A stretch of 64,000 nucleotides of DNA, taken from the NCBI RefSeq assembly GCF_027912535.1, contig NZ_CP115465.1, forward strand, positions 2,522,001 to 2,586,000. Reading direction: 5' to 3'. Shown piece after piece: positions 52,778 to 63,837 of this stretch (position 1 is its first letter; the number at the start of each line of letters is the position of its first letter). The translations under genes were made by a program, and so were the position numbers. This DNA comes from Brevundimonas sp. NIBR11. Its GTDB lineage: Bacteria; Pseudomonadota; Alphaproteobacteria; Caulobacterales; Caulobacteraceae. The notes beneath the pieces were generated by a model. That model was given only the letters and a program-made list of their open reading frames with translations. It did not search any database and was not told where the DNA came from.

Positions 52778-54079
52778 ATGCATGACCCCATGTCTCCCCG
52801 CTCCCCCGCCTTCATGATCCTGTTCGTCGTCAGCCTGATCGCGTCGGCGGGGAACATGGGGTTGCAGTCGGTGCTGCCGAACATCGGGCGGGAGTTCCAT
52901 CTCGCCGACACCCTGGTGTCCGCCGCCTTCGCCATCTCGGCCTTGATGTGGACCTTCACCTCGCCGATCTGGGCGCGTTGGTCGGACAAGATCGGACGCA
53001 AGAAGGTCATCCTGATCGGCCTTACCGGCTTCGTCGTCTCCATGACCGGCTTCGGCCTGGCCGCCACATCGGGCATCGAAGGCTGGCTGGGCGCCCTGGT
53101 CGCCTTCGGGCTGATGGCCACGGCGCGGACGGTCTACGGCGTCTTCGGCTCCGCGTCCCCCATCGCTTCCCAGGCCTATGTCGCCGACCGCACCAGCCCG
53201 GAACAGCGGACTCAGGCCATGTCTCTGCTGGCCTCGGCGCAAGGGCTAGGCACGGTCATCGGGCCGGTCGTCTCTCCCCTGTTCATCCTGCCGCTCGTGG
53301 GTCTGGCCGGACCCATGTACGCCTACGCCATCCTCGGTCTGATCGTCCTGCTGGCGGTCTGGAAACAGCTTCCCAGCGGCGATGTCGTCCGCACCCCCTC
53401 GCCCAGCGGCGACCGCGGCGACAAGGGGCTGTGGCGCGATCCGCGCGTGCGCGACTACCTGCTGTACGGCCTCTTGATCACAAGCGCTCAGGCGGTGAAC
53501 ATCTCGGTCCTGGGCTTCCACATCATCGACGAGATGGCGGCCACGGGTCTCCAGCCGCGACAGGCCCAGCCCTTCATCGCCGTGGCCATGTTCGCCGGCG
53601 CCGCCGCCACCCTGATGGTCCAGTGGGGGCTGATCCCTCTGCTGAAGATGCAGCCGCGCGAGCTGATGCGCTGGGGCGGCGCCCTCGCCCTCCTCGGCAA
53701 TCTGATCAGCATCGGCGCGCCCGGCTATTACGGCGTGGTCGTCGGCTATGCCGTCGTCTCGATGGGCGTCGGTTTCGCCCGACCGGGCTTTACCGCCGGT
53801 TCCTCCATCGCGGTCCGTCCGCACGAACAGGGCGCCGTCGCGGGTCTGATGATGTCGCTGGCCGGCATCGGCTTCCTCGTGCCGCCCGTCGCCGGCGTCG
53901 CCCTCTACCAGATGGCCGAATGGGGCCCGTTCGCGGGCAACGCCCTGCTGCTGGCCGTGGCCACAGTCCTCGCCTTCCTCAGCCCGGTCCTGCGCTTCGA
54001 TCCGACGCCGGGCGTGGAGGACAACCCGGCCCCAGACGCCCCGCCCGCCTCACAGCCGGGTCCGGAGGGCAACCGCTAG
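52778..54079 (+). CDS. MFS transporter
   Basis: The 433-aa protein has about twelve membrane helices and the motif WARWSDKIGRKKVIL in loop 2-3, with RPHEQGAVAGLMMSLAGIGFLVPP late. It is close to the tetracycline/sugar-type MFS groups; the substrate is not known. ATG 52778 (MHDPMSPRS) is used; ATG 52790 is an alternative. The C-terminal 30 residues are proline-rich. Confidence 0.85.
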   Translation: MHDPMSPRSPAFMILFVVSLIASAGNMGLQSVLPNIGREFHLADTLVSAAFAISALMWTFTSPIWARWSDKIGRKKVILIGLTGFVVSMTGFGLAATSGIEGWLGALVAFGLMATARTVYGVFGSASPIASQAYVADRTSPEQRTQAMSLLASAQGLGTVIGPVVSPLFILPLVGLAGPMYAYAILGLIVLLAVWKQLPSGDVVRTPSPSGDRGDKGLWRDPRVRDYLLYGLLITSAQAVNISVLGFHIIDEMAATGLQPRQAQPFIAVAMFAGAAATLMVQWGLIPLLKMQPRELMRWGGALALLGNLISIGAPGYYGVVVGYAVVSMGVGFARPGFTAGSSIAVRPHEQGAVAGLMMSLAGIGFLVPPVAGVALYQMAEWGPFAGNALLLAVATVLAFLSPVLRFDPTPGVEDNPAPDAPPASQPGPEGNR

Positions 54080-54109
54080 GGGCTTGTGACTTCGAGCCCG
54101 ACTTGCGAG

Positions 54110-54550
54110 ATGGACCGTATGGACTTCAAGATCGAAAAGCGCGTCGGCGTCCGCGCCACCTCCGAAAAAATCTGGGAGATCATCGCCGACCTGCCCGGCT
54201 GGGATCGCTGGAATCCGGTCGAGACCGGGGTCTCGGGAACCATCGCCTTCGGCGGGACGATCACCCTGACCGAGACCATCGAAGGTCTGCCCGCTAGGCA
54301 GTCGACCGGACGTGTCGCCGACTGGCAGCCCTATTCGCAGCTGGTCTGGACCGAGAAGCGCGGCTTCCTGTTCAACGTGATCCGCTACTACGAGATCGAG
54401 GAACTGGAGCCTGGCAGCTGCATCGTCGCCAACGGCTTCATCTTCTCGGGCTTCATGGGCGAAGGCTTTCACGAAAAGCATCGCAAGAAGCTCAAGACCG
54501 CCACCGAGGCGATCGGCGAGGCGCTCCGGGCCGCGTCCGAGGCGACCTGA
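54110..54550 (+). CDS. SRPBCC family protein
   Basis: The 146-aa protein has the polyketide-cyclase/START-like pattern VRATSEKIWEIIADLPGWDRWNPVETGVSG and a C-terminal helix ending the domain (GEGFHEKHRKKLKTATEAIGEAL). Such proteins bind hydrophobic ligands; the ligand is unknown. ATG 54110 is chosen; 54119 is possible. Its stop abuts the tadC stop with no gap. Confidence 0.82.
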   Translation: MDRMDFKIEKRVGVRATSEKIWEIIADLPGWDRWNPVETGVSGTIAFGGTITLTETIEGLPARQSTGRVADWQPYSQLVWTEKRGFLFNVIRYYEIEELEPGSCIVANGFIFSGFMGEGFHEKHRKKLKTATEAIGEALRAASEAT

Positions 54551-55570
54551 TTACCGCTCGGCGCCCTGTTCGGCGCGGGGCACGTCCTTGGCCGCGTTCG
54601 ACTTCATCGTGTCCTGGATCTGGATGATCGCCGGCCCCAGAATGACGGTGAACAGCACCGGCAGGAAGAACAGGATCATCGGCACGGTCAGCTGGGCCGG
54701 AAGGGCCGCGGCCTTCTTCTCCGCCGCCGACAGACGCAGGTCGCGGTTTTCCTTGGCCATGGTTCGCAGCGCGGACCCCAGCGGCGTCCCGTACTGCTCG
54801 GCCTGGACCATGGCGGTGGCGACGGCGCGCACGCCCGGATGGTTGGTCCGTTTCGCCAGCCCCTCATAGGCCATGCGCCGCTCCGGCAGATAGCTGAGTT
54901 CGGCCGACAGCAGGCTGAGTTCCTCCGCCAGGGCAATGGAGTTGGTCCCGATCTCCTGGGACACCTTCACGATGGCGCTTTCGATCGACATCCCCGCCTC
55001 GACGCAGATCAGCATCAGGTCGAGCGCATCGGGAAACGCCTGCATGATCGACTGCTTGCGCTTGGCGATCACGTTCTGGATGAACATGTTGGGCGCGTAG
55101 AAGCCGCCTACGGCGCCCGCCATGACGATGGCCACCTTGACCATCAGCGGCTGGCCGAAATCGTTGACGAAGAAGATGTAGACGCCGGTCAGCAGGAACC
55201 CGATGAAGGGGGAGGCGAAGCGGAAGAAGTAGAATGTCGTCAGCGGCCGGGGGCCCCGGAAGCCGGCTTGGCTCATCTGCTCGGCGACCTTCGGGTCCTC
55301 CAGCATCTTGGTCAGGTTCAGCCGATCGACGACGGTCTTCTTGAAGCCGTCGTCGGTGTGACGCAGGCCGCCGGTCCCGGCCGCGATGGCCTGGCGGTTG
55401 CGGCGCTTCAGCTCCTCGCGCCGCTGGCCCACGGCCTTCATCCGGGTTTCCAGTTTCACGCCGGACGTGATCCCGCCCATCAGGGTCAGGATGGTGGCGA
55501 AGACCAGAACCGCGACGGCCCCGCTGATCAGGTTCACCGGGTCGACGATGGCGCGCATGATCGATTCCAT
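54551..55570 (-). CDS. tadC: Tad pilus assembly protein TadC (type II secretion F domain)
   Basis: The 339-aa inner-membrane protein has an N-terminal helix, a T2SSF domain (LDLMLICVEAGMSIESAIVKVSQEIG, ELSYLPERRMAYEGLAKRT) and C-terminal helices (LTVPMILFFLPVLFTVILGPAIIQI). With TadB it forms the platform for the CpaF ATPase. It is the last gene of the pilus operon. Confidence 0.92.
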   Translation of the reverse strand: MESIMRAIVDPVNLISGAVAVLVFATILTLMGGITSGVKLETRMKAVGQRREELKRRNRQAIAAGTGGLRHTDDGFKKTVVDRLNLTKMLEDPKVAEQMSQAGFRGPRPLTTFYFFRFASPFIGFLLTGVYIFFVNDFGQPLMVKVAIVMAGAVGGFYAPNMFIQNVIAKRKQSIMQAFPDALDLMLICVEAGMSIESAIVKVSQEIGTNSIALAEELSLLSAELSYLPERRMAYEGLAKRTNHPGVRAVATAMVQAEQYGTPLGSALRTMAKENRDLRLSAAEKKAAALPAQLTVPMILFFLPVLFTVILGPAIIQIQDTMKSNAAKDVPRAEQGAER

Positions 55571-55579
55571 GTCGCCCTC

Positions 55580-56560
55580 CTAGAACTTGAACGAGATCAT
55601 GCGCTTCATCACGAAGATGCCGATCGCCATCCAGGTGCCGCCCACCAGAAGCATGATCTGGCCGCGGAAGTCGGTGAACATCAGCAGCATGTAGCTGGGC
55701 GTGGTGAACGACACGAGGATCATGACCACCGGCGGCATGGAGCCGATGATGCCGGCGGAGGCCACGGCTTCGGACGACAGGGCCTTGATCTTCTCGCCCA
55801 TCATCCGGCGGGCGCGCAGCACGGTCGACAGGTTGCCCAGCGCTTCGGCCAGGTTGCCGCCGGTCTTCTGCTGGATGGCGATGACGATGGAGAAGAAGCG
55901 CAGCTCCGGCGTGGGCATCCGCTCGTACATCTTGTCCAGCGCCTGAGACAGGGTCAGACCGACGCCCAATCCCTCGACCAGCTTCTGGAACTCCGGGCCC
56001 AAGGGCGCGGGACTTTCCTTGGCGATGATCTTGAAGCAGTCGTGGACCGGCAGGCCGGTCTTGATGCCGCGCACGATGACGTCGACGGCGTTGGGAAATT
56101 CGGCGGCGAACTTCTTCATTCGACCAGCGGCGATGAAGCCTACAACCCAGCGCGGCAGGCCCAGACCCGCCACCAGCCCGGCGCCCAGAGCGACGAGGAG
56201 GTTCGGCCCGAACAGGAAGGCCAGCAGGAAGACGACCACCCCGGCCCCGATGCTGATGAGGGTGAAGGTCTTGATCGTCATCGACAGACCGGCGTGCTTG
56301 AGCTTGGCCGCCATGGTCATGCGGGCCTTGCGCTCCTGGCGGTCGGCCTCCTTGAGCTGAAGCTCGATGGCCTTGCGTCGCGCTTCGGGCGTATTGGCCT
56401 CGGCCTTGGCCGCCTTGGCGCGGGCATTGCGCTGGTTGGGCGTGGTGAAACCCTCGGCGCGCTTCAGCGCGGTGGCGCTGGAATCGTCGCCGCCCACGAA
56501 GGCCCAGCCCAGGCCGCCGATGGTGATGAAGGCGAGGATCGCTGCGAGGATGGGGAGCAT
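55580..56560 (-). CDS. tadB: Tad pilus assembly protein TadB (type II secretion F domain)
   Basis: The 326-aa membrane protein shows two N-terminal helices, a cytoplasmic T2SSF domain (AAEFPNAVDVIVRGIKTGLPVHDCF, IAIQQKTGGNLAEALGNLSTVLRARRMM) and C-terminal helices. It lies between cpaF and tadC with short gaps. It pairs with TadC in the inner-membrane complex. Confidence 0.93.
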   Translation of the reverse strand: MLPILAAILAFITIGGLGWAFVGGDDSSATALKRAEGFTTPNQRNARAKAAKAEANTPEARRKAIELQLKEADRQERKARMTMAAKLKHAGLSMTIKTFTLISIGAGVVVFLLAFLFGPNLLVALGAGLVAGLGLPRWVVGFIAAGRMKKFAAEFPNAVDVIVRGIKTGLPVHDCFKIIAKESPAPLGPEFQKLVEGLGVGLTLSQALDKMYERMPTPELRFFSIVIAIQQKTGGNLAEALGNLSTVLRARRMMGEKIKALSSEAVASAGIIGSMPPVVMILVSFTTPSYMLLMFTDFRGQIMLLVGGTWMAIGIFVMKRMISFKF

Positions 56561-56566
56561 CGCCGC

Positions 56567-58198
<1,632 letters not shown>

Positions 58199-58201
58199 GC
58201 C

Positions 58202-59734
58202 TTACGACTTCTTCTTGAACAGACCGGCGAACATCGACTTCGACTCGCCCCCCGAGGCCTTGGCGCCTCCCTTGCCGGGCGCGGCCAGCATCGGCAGTTC
58301 GCGACGCGAGACGATCTGGGCCAGGGTCGAAAAGGCCTCGGCGGCCTTGGACTTGGCCCCGGCGTCGAGGATCATCTGGCCGTTGTTGGCGGCCGCGCCG
58401 AACAGCTTGGCGTCGAAGGGGATCGACAGGCTGGGGTGGACGCCCAGGGCCGCGCCGAAATCCTTGGCCGGGATTTCCGGACGACCCGGCACGCCGACCT
58501 GATTGAGCACCAGACGCGGCGGCGCGTCGTTCGGACGGCCAGAGCGGATCAGGTCGATCATGTTCTTGGCGTTGCGCAAGGACGCCAGATCCGGCGTCGC
58601 CACCACCACGACCTCGTCGGCCGAGATCAGGGTCTTGCGCATCCACCCGGTCCAGATGTGCGGCAGGTCCAGCACCACGAAGGGCGCGGTGCCCCGGATC
58701 TGGCTGGTCACCTCCTCGAAGGCGTCGGGCGAGATGTCCCAGTCGGTGTCCAGGGTCGCGGGCGCCGCGAACAGGCTGAGCTTGTCGGTGCAGCGGACCA
58801 TCATCCGGTCCAGCAGGACCGCGTCCAGACGGTCGGGCTGGCCCAGGGCCTCGGCGATGCCCGACAGCGGGTCCTGGTTGAAGTCCAGGCCCGCCGTGCC
58901 GAATGGGAGGTCGTAGTCGACGATGACCGTATTGGCGCCGATCCGCTCGGACATCGCGTAGGCGGTGTTGTGCGCGACCGACGAAGCCCCCGCTCCGCCC
59001 CGGGCGCCCACGAAGGCGATGGAGCGCCCGACGAACGGCTGGGCCGGGTCGGAGAACAGCCCGCCGATGGCCGCGATCAGCTGCAGCGGCTGTACCGGAG
59101 CGACCAGATACTCGCTGACGCCGCGCTTCATCAGTTCGCGGAACAGGATGATGTCGTTGGTCGCGCCGATGACGACGACCTTGGTGCCGGCGTCGCAGAC
59201 CTCGGCCAGCCGGTCGACCTGCCACAGGAGGGTCTGCGGATCCTCCATGCACTCGACGATAATCAGGGGCGGTGTCGGTTCGTGAGCATAGGCGTCCAGC
59301 GCGCCCGGGATGCCGCCGACGCGGATCTGGGTCGTGGCGCGCGACATCCGCCGGTCCTGGCCCGCGCGCTCGGCGGCGGCCAGGGTGTCCTGACGCTCGC
59401 CGAAGACGTGGATGGCGATGCGAGGCACGGTGACCTCGACCTGCAGGCCGCTCGGCGCGAGGGCGGAAGCCGCCCCGGCGACCAGTTCGCCGACCGGATT
59501 GTAACCGGCGGGCGCTCCGCCCTGAGGCATGGGCAAGCCGCCCGGATGGGCCACGACCGCGCCGACCGGAGCCGACGGCGCCCCGGCGGGGGCTGTGAAC
59601 TGCAGGGGTTCGCGCGGATTGATGTCCCCGCCCGCCATGGGCTGGGGCGCGACGGCGGCCGGCATGAAGTCCAGGTCGGCGTCGAACTCGTCGTCGAGAT
59701 CGTCGAATGGGCGCGAGGCGAAGGCGTTGCTCAT
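58202..59734 (-). CDS. cpaE: Pilus assembly protein CpaE/TadZ
   Basis: The 510-aa protein has an N-terminal disordered region, a receiver-like domain (TPPLIIVECMEDPQTLL, KVVVIGATNDIILFRELMKRGVSEYLVAPVQ) and a C-terminal MinD-like ATPase domain (IAFVGARGGAGASSVAHNTA, a Walker variant; VDYDLPFGTAGLDFNQDP). It targets the pilus machine to the pole in Caulobacter. It precedes cpaF. Confidence 0.94.
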   Translation of the reverse strand: MSNAFASRPFDDLDDEFDADLDFMPAAVAPQPMAGGDINPREPLQFTAPAGAPSAPVGAVVAHPGGLPMPQGGAPAGYNPVGELVAGAASALAPSGLQVEVTVPRIAIHVFGERQDTLAAAERAGQDRRMSRATTQIRVGGIPGALDAYAHEPTPPLIIVECMEDPQTLLWQVDRLAEVCDAGTKVVVIGATNDIILFRELMKRGVSEYLVAPVQPLQLIAAIGGLFSDPAQPFVGRSIAFVGARGGAGASSVAHNTAYAMSERIGANTVIVDYDLPFGTAGLDFNQDPLSGIAEALGQPDRLDAVLLDRMMVRCTDKLSLFAAPATLDTDWDISPDAFEEVTSQIRGTAPFVVLDLPHIWTGWMRKTLISADEVVVVATPDLASLRNAKNMIDLIRSGRPNDAPPRLVLNQVGVPGRPEIPAKDFGAALGVHPSLSIPFDAKLFGAAANNGQMILDAGAKSKAAEAFSTLAQIVSRRELPMLAAPGKGGAKASGGESKSMFAGLFKKKS

Positions 59735-59740
59735 GTCGCG

Positions 59741-60442
59741 TCAGTCCACCGCATTCGAGACGCGCCCGCGATCCACGAGCGTTTCGCGCACCGCCGCCGT
59801 CTGTTCGCCCGCCCGGTAATGATCGAACACCACCGACCGCCGCGCGGCGTCCGAAGGCGTCATGGCGCGGGGCGTGACGATGTCGCGCGGGTTGGCGATC
59901 TGCGCGGCCAGGTTGGCGTTGACGGCGCAGCCGAAGTTGGCGCTGCCGGCGTTGTTTCCGGTCCGGGTCAGATTGGTCCACGACTGACCGCATTGGGGCA
60001 CCACGGCGCGGACGGTCTCGAAGCCGACCAGGACAGGCGCGCGGGGATCCGGCGCAAAATAGGTCACGACCCGAACCTGAGACGGCGGTACGCCCTGGGC
60101 TTCCAGGGCGCCCTTGACGGCCCAGGCGGCGGCCGAAGAAACGGGATCGTCGCCCGACGGCGCCTCGACCGTCAGCATCGGCGCGCCCTCGACGGCGAAG
60201 CGATTAACCATGTCGCGCAAGGCCAGGGTCTGGTTTTGCGACAGACCCTCCTCGTGCACGGCCAGGGCCACCCGGTCCAGACCGGGCTCGACCTGCAGGG
60301 AGAAACGCGATGTCGGATTGATCGGAACCGGGCCGAAGCCCTCGGCCGGGGCGCCCATGCAGCCGGCCAGGCTGACGGCGGCCGTGACGGCGCCGACGAG
60401 GAAAAGGGTGCGGGTCATGCGGGGTATCATGGGCGCGCTCAC
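59741..60442 (-). CDS. cpaD: Pilus assembly lipoprotein CpaD
   Basis: The 233-aa protein has a lipobox in LFLVGAVTAAVSLAGCMG, consistent with outer-membrane anchoring, followed by the CpaD/RcpB-like region (LRDMVNRFAVEG, NFGCAVNANLAAQIANPRDIVTPR). The GTG at 60442 overlaps the cpaC stop; the ATGs at 60430 and 60418 are alternatives that keep the signal. Confidence 0.9.
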   Translation of the reverse strand: MSAPMIPRMTRTLFLVGAVTAAVSLAGCMGAPAEGFGPVPINPTSRFSLQVEPGLDRVALAVHEEGLSQNQTLALRDMVNRFAVEGAPMLTVEAPSGDDPVSSAAAWAVKGALEAQGVPPSQVRVVTYFAPDPRAPVLVGFETVRAVVPQCGQSWTNLTRTGNNAGSANFGCAVNANLAAQIANPRDIVTPRAMTPSDAARRSVVFDHYRAGEQTAAVRETLVDRGRVSNAVD

Positions 60443-61998
60443 TCGATCACATAGCCCACCGGCCCCTGCCAGCCGGCGGTCGGCGAGGCGGTCGGGGCGG
60501 GCGAACCGTAGGCCTGGTTCAACTGTCCGAAGAAGATGGTCTGGGCGTCGGTCGCGATCCGAAGGCCGTCGGCCGGGGTCTGCAGGCGATCGCGCGAGGT
60601 CGGGTTGACGATGAAGGGTTCGACGATGACGGCCAGCTCGGTCTCGCCCGACAGATAGTCGCGCGAACGGAACAGCTGCCCGAGGACCGGCAGGGCGCCG
60701 ATGCCCGGAAGGCCGTCGATGGTCTGGCGCGTCTCTTCCTGCAGCAATCCGGCGATCATCATCGACCCGCCGGACGGAATTTCGACGGTGTTCTGCACGC
60801 GACGCACGTTCAGGCCGGCGATGCTCAGCGCGCCCGCCGTCCCCGCCCCCAGAGTAATGCCGCCAGTCTGGGTCAGCTCCGAGACCTCAACATTGATCTG
60901 CAGCGAGATCCGGCCGCCGGACAGAACCACGGGCCGGAAGGCCAGGTTCACGCCGTATGGCTTGAACTCGATCGTGACATTGCCGTCGCGGTCGCGACCC
61001 GTCGGCACGGGATATTCGCCGCCGGCGAGGAAGCTGGCGCTCTCGCCGTTGACCGAGGTCAGGTTCGGTTCGGCCAGGGTGCGGATCAAACCGACCCGCT
61101 CGAAGGCCTTGATGGTGGCGTTTCCGCGGTTCAGCCCGTCGTCGCCGACGGTCTCGCGCGCGGTGGCGGTATCCCAGTTCTCGATGTTGTAGCGATTGTT
61201 AGGGCCGTCGATCACACCGTAGCAGGTGCCGGTCACGCCGGGCGAACAGGGAATGACCAACTGCGGCTGGAAACGGGTGTCGCGGCTGATGCCGCCGGTT
61301 AGCCCGCCCAGCAGGCTTCCGTTGGTGGCGAAGTTCGCGGCTTGCCCGAGCATGAACTGGGCGTTGCCGACCCGGCCCAGCACCGCATTGGTGTCGAAGC
61401 CCAGTTGCTTGATGGCGTCGCGCTGCACCTCGACGACGCGGACCCGCAGGGTGACCTGATCGCTGTCGGCCACCGTCATCATGTTCAGCACCTTCTCGGG
61501 CGCCGAGACGAAGGCCCGCGCCACCGAGACGGCGCGTTCCGCCTCGGCCGAGGAGGTGACCAGGCCGGTCAGGACGATGCTGTCGTTGACGGCCTCGGCG
61601 TGGATCTGGGCGCCAGGCGCGACGCGGCTCAGCGTGTCCTGCAGGGCGGAGACCCCCGCATCGACGCGGATGCGCAGGGTCAGGATCTGGCGTCCGGCGG
61701 CGTCCAGGAAGACCGCGTCGGTCTCGCCCGGCGCGATGCCGATGACGGTGATGCGGCGCGGCGAATGCACATTGGCCTCGGCCACGGCCGGGTTCGACAC
61801 GATCACGTCCCGCGCATCGGCGGGCAGATCGACCGAGAAGGAGGTGCCGCGCGGCAGATTGATGAGGCGCGGGCCCGAGCCGGCGGCCACCGTCTGGCGC
61901 TCCCCGCCATAGGTCTGGGCCTGAAGGGGCGCGGCCGAGCCGGCGACGACCAACCCGGCGCAGGCGAGGGACAGGATACGCTTCACGGCGGGGCTCAT
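60439..61998 (-). CDS. cpaC: Tad secretin CpaC/RcpA
   Basis: The 519-aa outer-membrane secretin has a signal peptide (LSLACAGLVVAGSAAPLQA), the pilus-type N-terminal domain (LPRGTSFSVDLPADARDVIVSNPAVA), a BON-like repeat and the secretin core (VLSGGRISLQINVEVSELTQTGG, SIAGLNVRRVQNTVEIPSG, MIAGLLQEE). It forms the pilus channel. The last bases overlap cpaD; the start overlaps the cpaB stop. Confidence 0.95.
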   Translation of the reverse strand: MSPAVKRILSLACAGLVVAGSAAPLQAQTYGGERQTVAAGSGPRLINLPRGTSFSVDLPADARDVIVSNPAVAEANVHSPRRITVIGIAPGETDAVFLDAAGRQILTLRIRVDAGVSALQDTLSRVAPGAQIHAEAVNDSIVLTGLVTSSAEAERAVSVARAFVSAPEKVLNMMTVADSDQVTLRVRVVEVQRDAIKQLGFDTNAVLGRVGNAQFMLGQAANFATNGSLLGGLTGGISRDTRFQPQLVIPCSPGVTGTCYGVIDGPNNRYNIENWDTATARETVGDDGLNRGNATIKAFERVGLIRTLAEPNLTSVNGESASFLAGGEYPVPTGRDRDGNVTIEFKPYGVNLAFRPVVLSGGRISLQINVEVSELTQTGGITLGAGTAGALSIAGLNVRRVQNTVEIPSGGSMMIAGLLQEETRQTIDGLPGIGALPVLGQLFRSRDYLSGETELAVIVEPFIVNPTSRDRLQTPADGLRIATDAQTIFFGQLNQAYGSPAPTASPTAGWQGPVGYVIE

Positions 61999-62936
61999 GG
62001 GATGCTCACCACTTCGGGCTCTCCGCCGCGGAAGACGCGAACCTGCGAGGGGCGCTGGGCTACGGGCGTGCGGGCGACCGGCCCCACCCGGCCTGACGGC
62101 CCGGCCGTGTCGGCATAGGAGCGCAGCGTCAGGGACAGGGTCCCGGCCGCCTTGGCCAGGGCCAGGGTCTCGGTGTCGTTCGGGGCGATCTCCAGGGTGG
62201 CGGTGGCGCCGACCACGGCCTGCTGGTCGTCCTCGGCGCGGGTCGACTGGTCGATGGCCAGGACCTTCACATTCTGCAGCACCAGACGGCTCGCGAATTT
62301 CGGCTGGTTCGCGTCGTCTTCGGAGCGCCGCTCCAGCTCGACGGTCACGATCACATCGACCCGGTCGCCCGGCAGGATGAAGCCCCCGGCGGCGGTCTCG
62401 GTCGAGACGGCGATCGACATGGCCCGCATGCCGGGCTCCAGATAGGCGGCCATATAGCCGCTGTCCCCGGCGCGCACGATCTTGCGGCTGACGATGGGCT
62501 CACCCGCCAGGATCGGTTCGCGCACGACCGAGCCGAGATATTCGCTCTTGGCTCCGCCGCCGGTCAGTTCCTCGGCGGCGCGGGTGACGCGGGCGACCGC
62601 GCCTTCGGGCTTGGCCTCTTCCTCGGGCTTGGCGGCCTCTTCGCCCTCGGCGGCGGCTTCGGCCTGCGGCACAGGCACCGACCCGTCGGTGATGAAGGCC
62701 GGATTGACCTCGTCGGCGGGCCAGTCCTTCCATTCCAGATCGGCGTCGGTCAGGCGCTGACCGGGGGCCAGGTCACGCGCGGCGACCAGAACCTTGGCCA
62801 TCGGGCGCGCGGGTTCGGCGGCGGCGGCGACTGCTGCGGGCTCGCCCGAGGACGATCCCATGGCGCGCACGACCAGGGCCAGGCCGATGGCGGCCACGGC
62901 GGCGATGCAGATGACGGCGATACGGGCGGGCTTCAT
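61995..62936 (-). CDS. cpaB: Flp pilus assembly protein CpaB/RcpC
   Basis: The 313-aa protein has an N-terminal membrane anchor and an SAF-domain (KVLVAARDLAPGQRLTDADLEWKDWP), then a second region (YLEPGMRAMSIAVSTETAAGGFILPGDRVDVIV). An acidic insertion (about residues 90-115, rich in EAEAK) is longer than I expect. It starts downstream of a CtrA-like box (63011-63025). Confidence 0.93.
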   Translation of the reverse strand: MKPARIAVICIAAVAAIGLALVVRAMGSSSGEPAAVAAAAEPARPMAKVLVAARDLAPGQRLTDADLEWKDWPADEVNPAFITDGSVPVPQAEAAAEGEEAAKPEEEAKPEGAVARVTRAAEELTGGGAKSEYLGSVVREPILAGEPIVSRKIVRAGDSGYMAAYLEPGMRAMSIAVSTETAAGGFILPGDRVDVIVTVELERRSEDDANQPKFASRLVLQNVKVLAIDQSTRAEDDQQAVVGATATLEIAPNDTETLALAKAAGTLSLTLRSYADTAGPSGRVGPVARTPVAQRPSQVRVFRGGEPEVVSIP

Positions 62937-63010
62937 CGACGGTCTCCGGTGAGACCAAGCGCGATTCGGAACGCGGGCGGTCTACCGTTAACGACCATGG
63001 AGGGCGCGGG

Positions 63011-63027
63011 TTAACGCGACCCTAAAC
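63011..63027. promoter_or_regulatory. Candidate CtrA box upstream of cpaB
   Basis: TTAA-N7-CTAAA lies about 75-90 bp upstream of the cpaB start in the cpaA-cpaB spacer (62937-63046). It differs from TTAA-N7-TTAA at one position. CtrA control of pilus genes is known in Caulobacter; binding here is inferred. Confidence 0.45.
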
Positions 63028-63046
63028 GCCGGACCGGGATCGGATT

Positions 63047-63559
63047 CTATCCTGCGGCGAATGTCGCCAGCAGCGCGCTGGACGGAAACGCCATCAGGGC
63101 GCCGACGCAGATGGCGATGCCGTAGGGGATGTCGCCCTTGGCCTCCAGAAGCGTGTGCAGCCACCCCGGTCCGCCGACGATGTGCGGCGCGACATCGCGA
63201 CGGGCGACGATCAGCGCCAGCGACAGCAATCCTCCGAACACGGCGGTCCAGAGAATGAATTGGAAAGAGGCCGACGGCCCCAGCCACAGACAGGCCGCGG
63301 CGATCAGCTTGGCGTCTCCCCCGCCGATGACCCGCAGGGCGAACAGACCCATGCCGACCAGAAGGGCGACAAAGGCCACGGCGCCGTGCATGCCGACGGT
63401 TTCCAGCGGCAGGCCCACGGCCAGGGCGGCCGGAAAGAAACCGACGATCAGTGATCCCGACAGCCAGTTCGGGATCCGCATCGTGGTCAGGTCCGACAGG
63501 GCGGCGGCGATGACCAGGCCCGGCAGGATGCTGAGAAGAATGAGAGAGACGATGTCCAT
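63047..63559 (-). CDS. cpaA: Prepilin peptidase CpaA/TadV
   Basis: The 170-aa membrane protein is an A24-type aspartic protease with the catalytic acids in LSDLTTMRIPNW and GGGDAKLIAA. Several membrane helices follow. It cleaves the Flp prepilin leader. ATG 63559 is preferred; an ATG five codons upstream is open. Confidence 0.92.
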   Translation of the reverse strand: MDIVSLILLSILPGLVIAAALSDLTTMRIPNWLSGSLIVGFFPAALAVGLPLETVGMHGAVAFVALLVGMGLFALRVIGGGDAKLIAAACLWLGPSASFQFILWTAVFGGLLSLALIVARRDVAPHIVGGPGWLHTLLEAKGDIPYGIAICVGALMAFPSSALLATFAAG

Positions 63560-63623
63560 GCCCGTATCCTGCACGCGGACGCGTTAAATCCGGGTTGCCG
63601 ACGATGCACCGGGCAAAAGCAAA

Positions 63624-63649
63624 GGGCCGGCGCGTTTCCGCGCCGGCCC
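63624..63649 (-). terminator. Terminator/attenuator after the pilin gene
   Basis: A perfect 11-bp stem (GGGCCGGCGCG paired with CGCGCCGGCCC) with a GAAA loop on the minus strand is followed by CTTTGCTTTT. It lies between pilA and cpaA, so partial termination would let the pilin be made in excess over the assembly proteins. Confidence 0.75.
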
Positions 63650-63672
63650 CCGTTTTCAAGACCCGTGTGGGC

Positions 63673-63837
63673 TTAGCCGAGCTTGGCCGAGACCTTGCCG
63701 AACGTGGCCGACAGGTTGGTGCCGACCAGCTGGACGGCGCCGATGATCACGACGGCGATCAGGGCGGCGATCAGGCCATACTCGATGGCGGTGGCGCCGG
63801 ACTCGTCCTTGACGAAACGCGAAACGAACTTGGTCAT
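63673..63837 (-). CDS. pilA: Flp/Fap pilin (PilA)
   Basis: The 54-aa prepilin starts MTKFVSRFVKDESGATAIEYGLIAAL, the Flp motif: a short leader, then G-A-T-A-I-E-Y-G with the +5 glutamate and adjacent tyrosine, then a hydrophobic helix. It ends with the TAA at 63673-63675. CpaA cleaves it before assembly. AAGGA lies seven bases upstream of the ATG. The gene is first in the pilus operon. Confidence 0.95.
   Translation of the reverse strand: MTKFVSRFVKDESGATAIEYGLIAALIAVVIIGAVQLVGTNLSATFGKVSAKLG

Noticed and set aside
52318..53242. Minus-strand frames covering the hairpin array and the MFS start
   Set aside because: They run antisense into the MFS gene and the residues in the array show no domain; I regard the array as non-coding, with low certainty.
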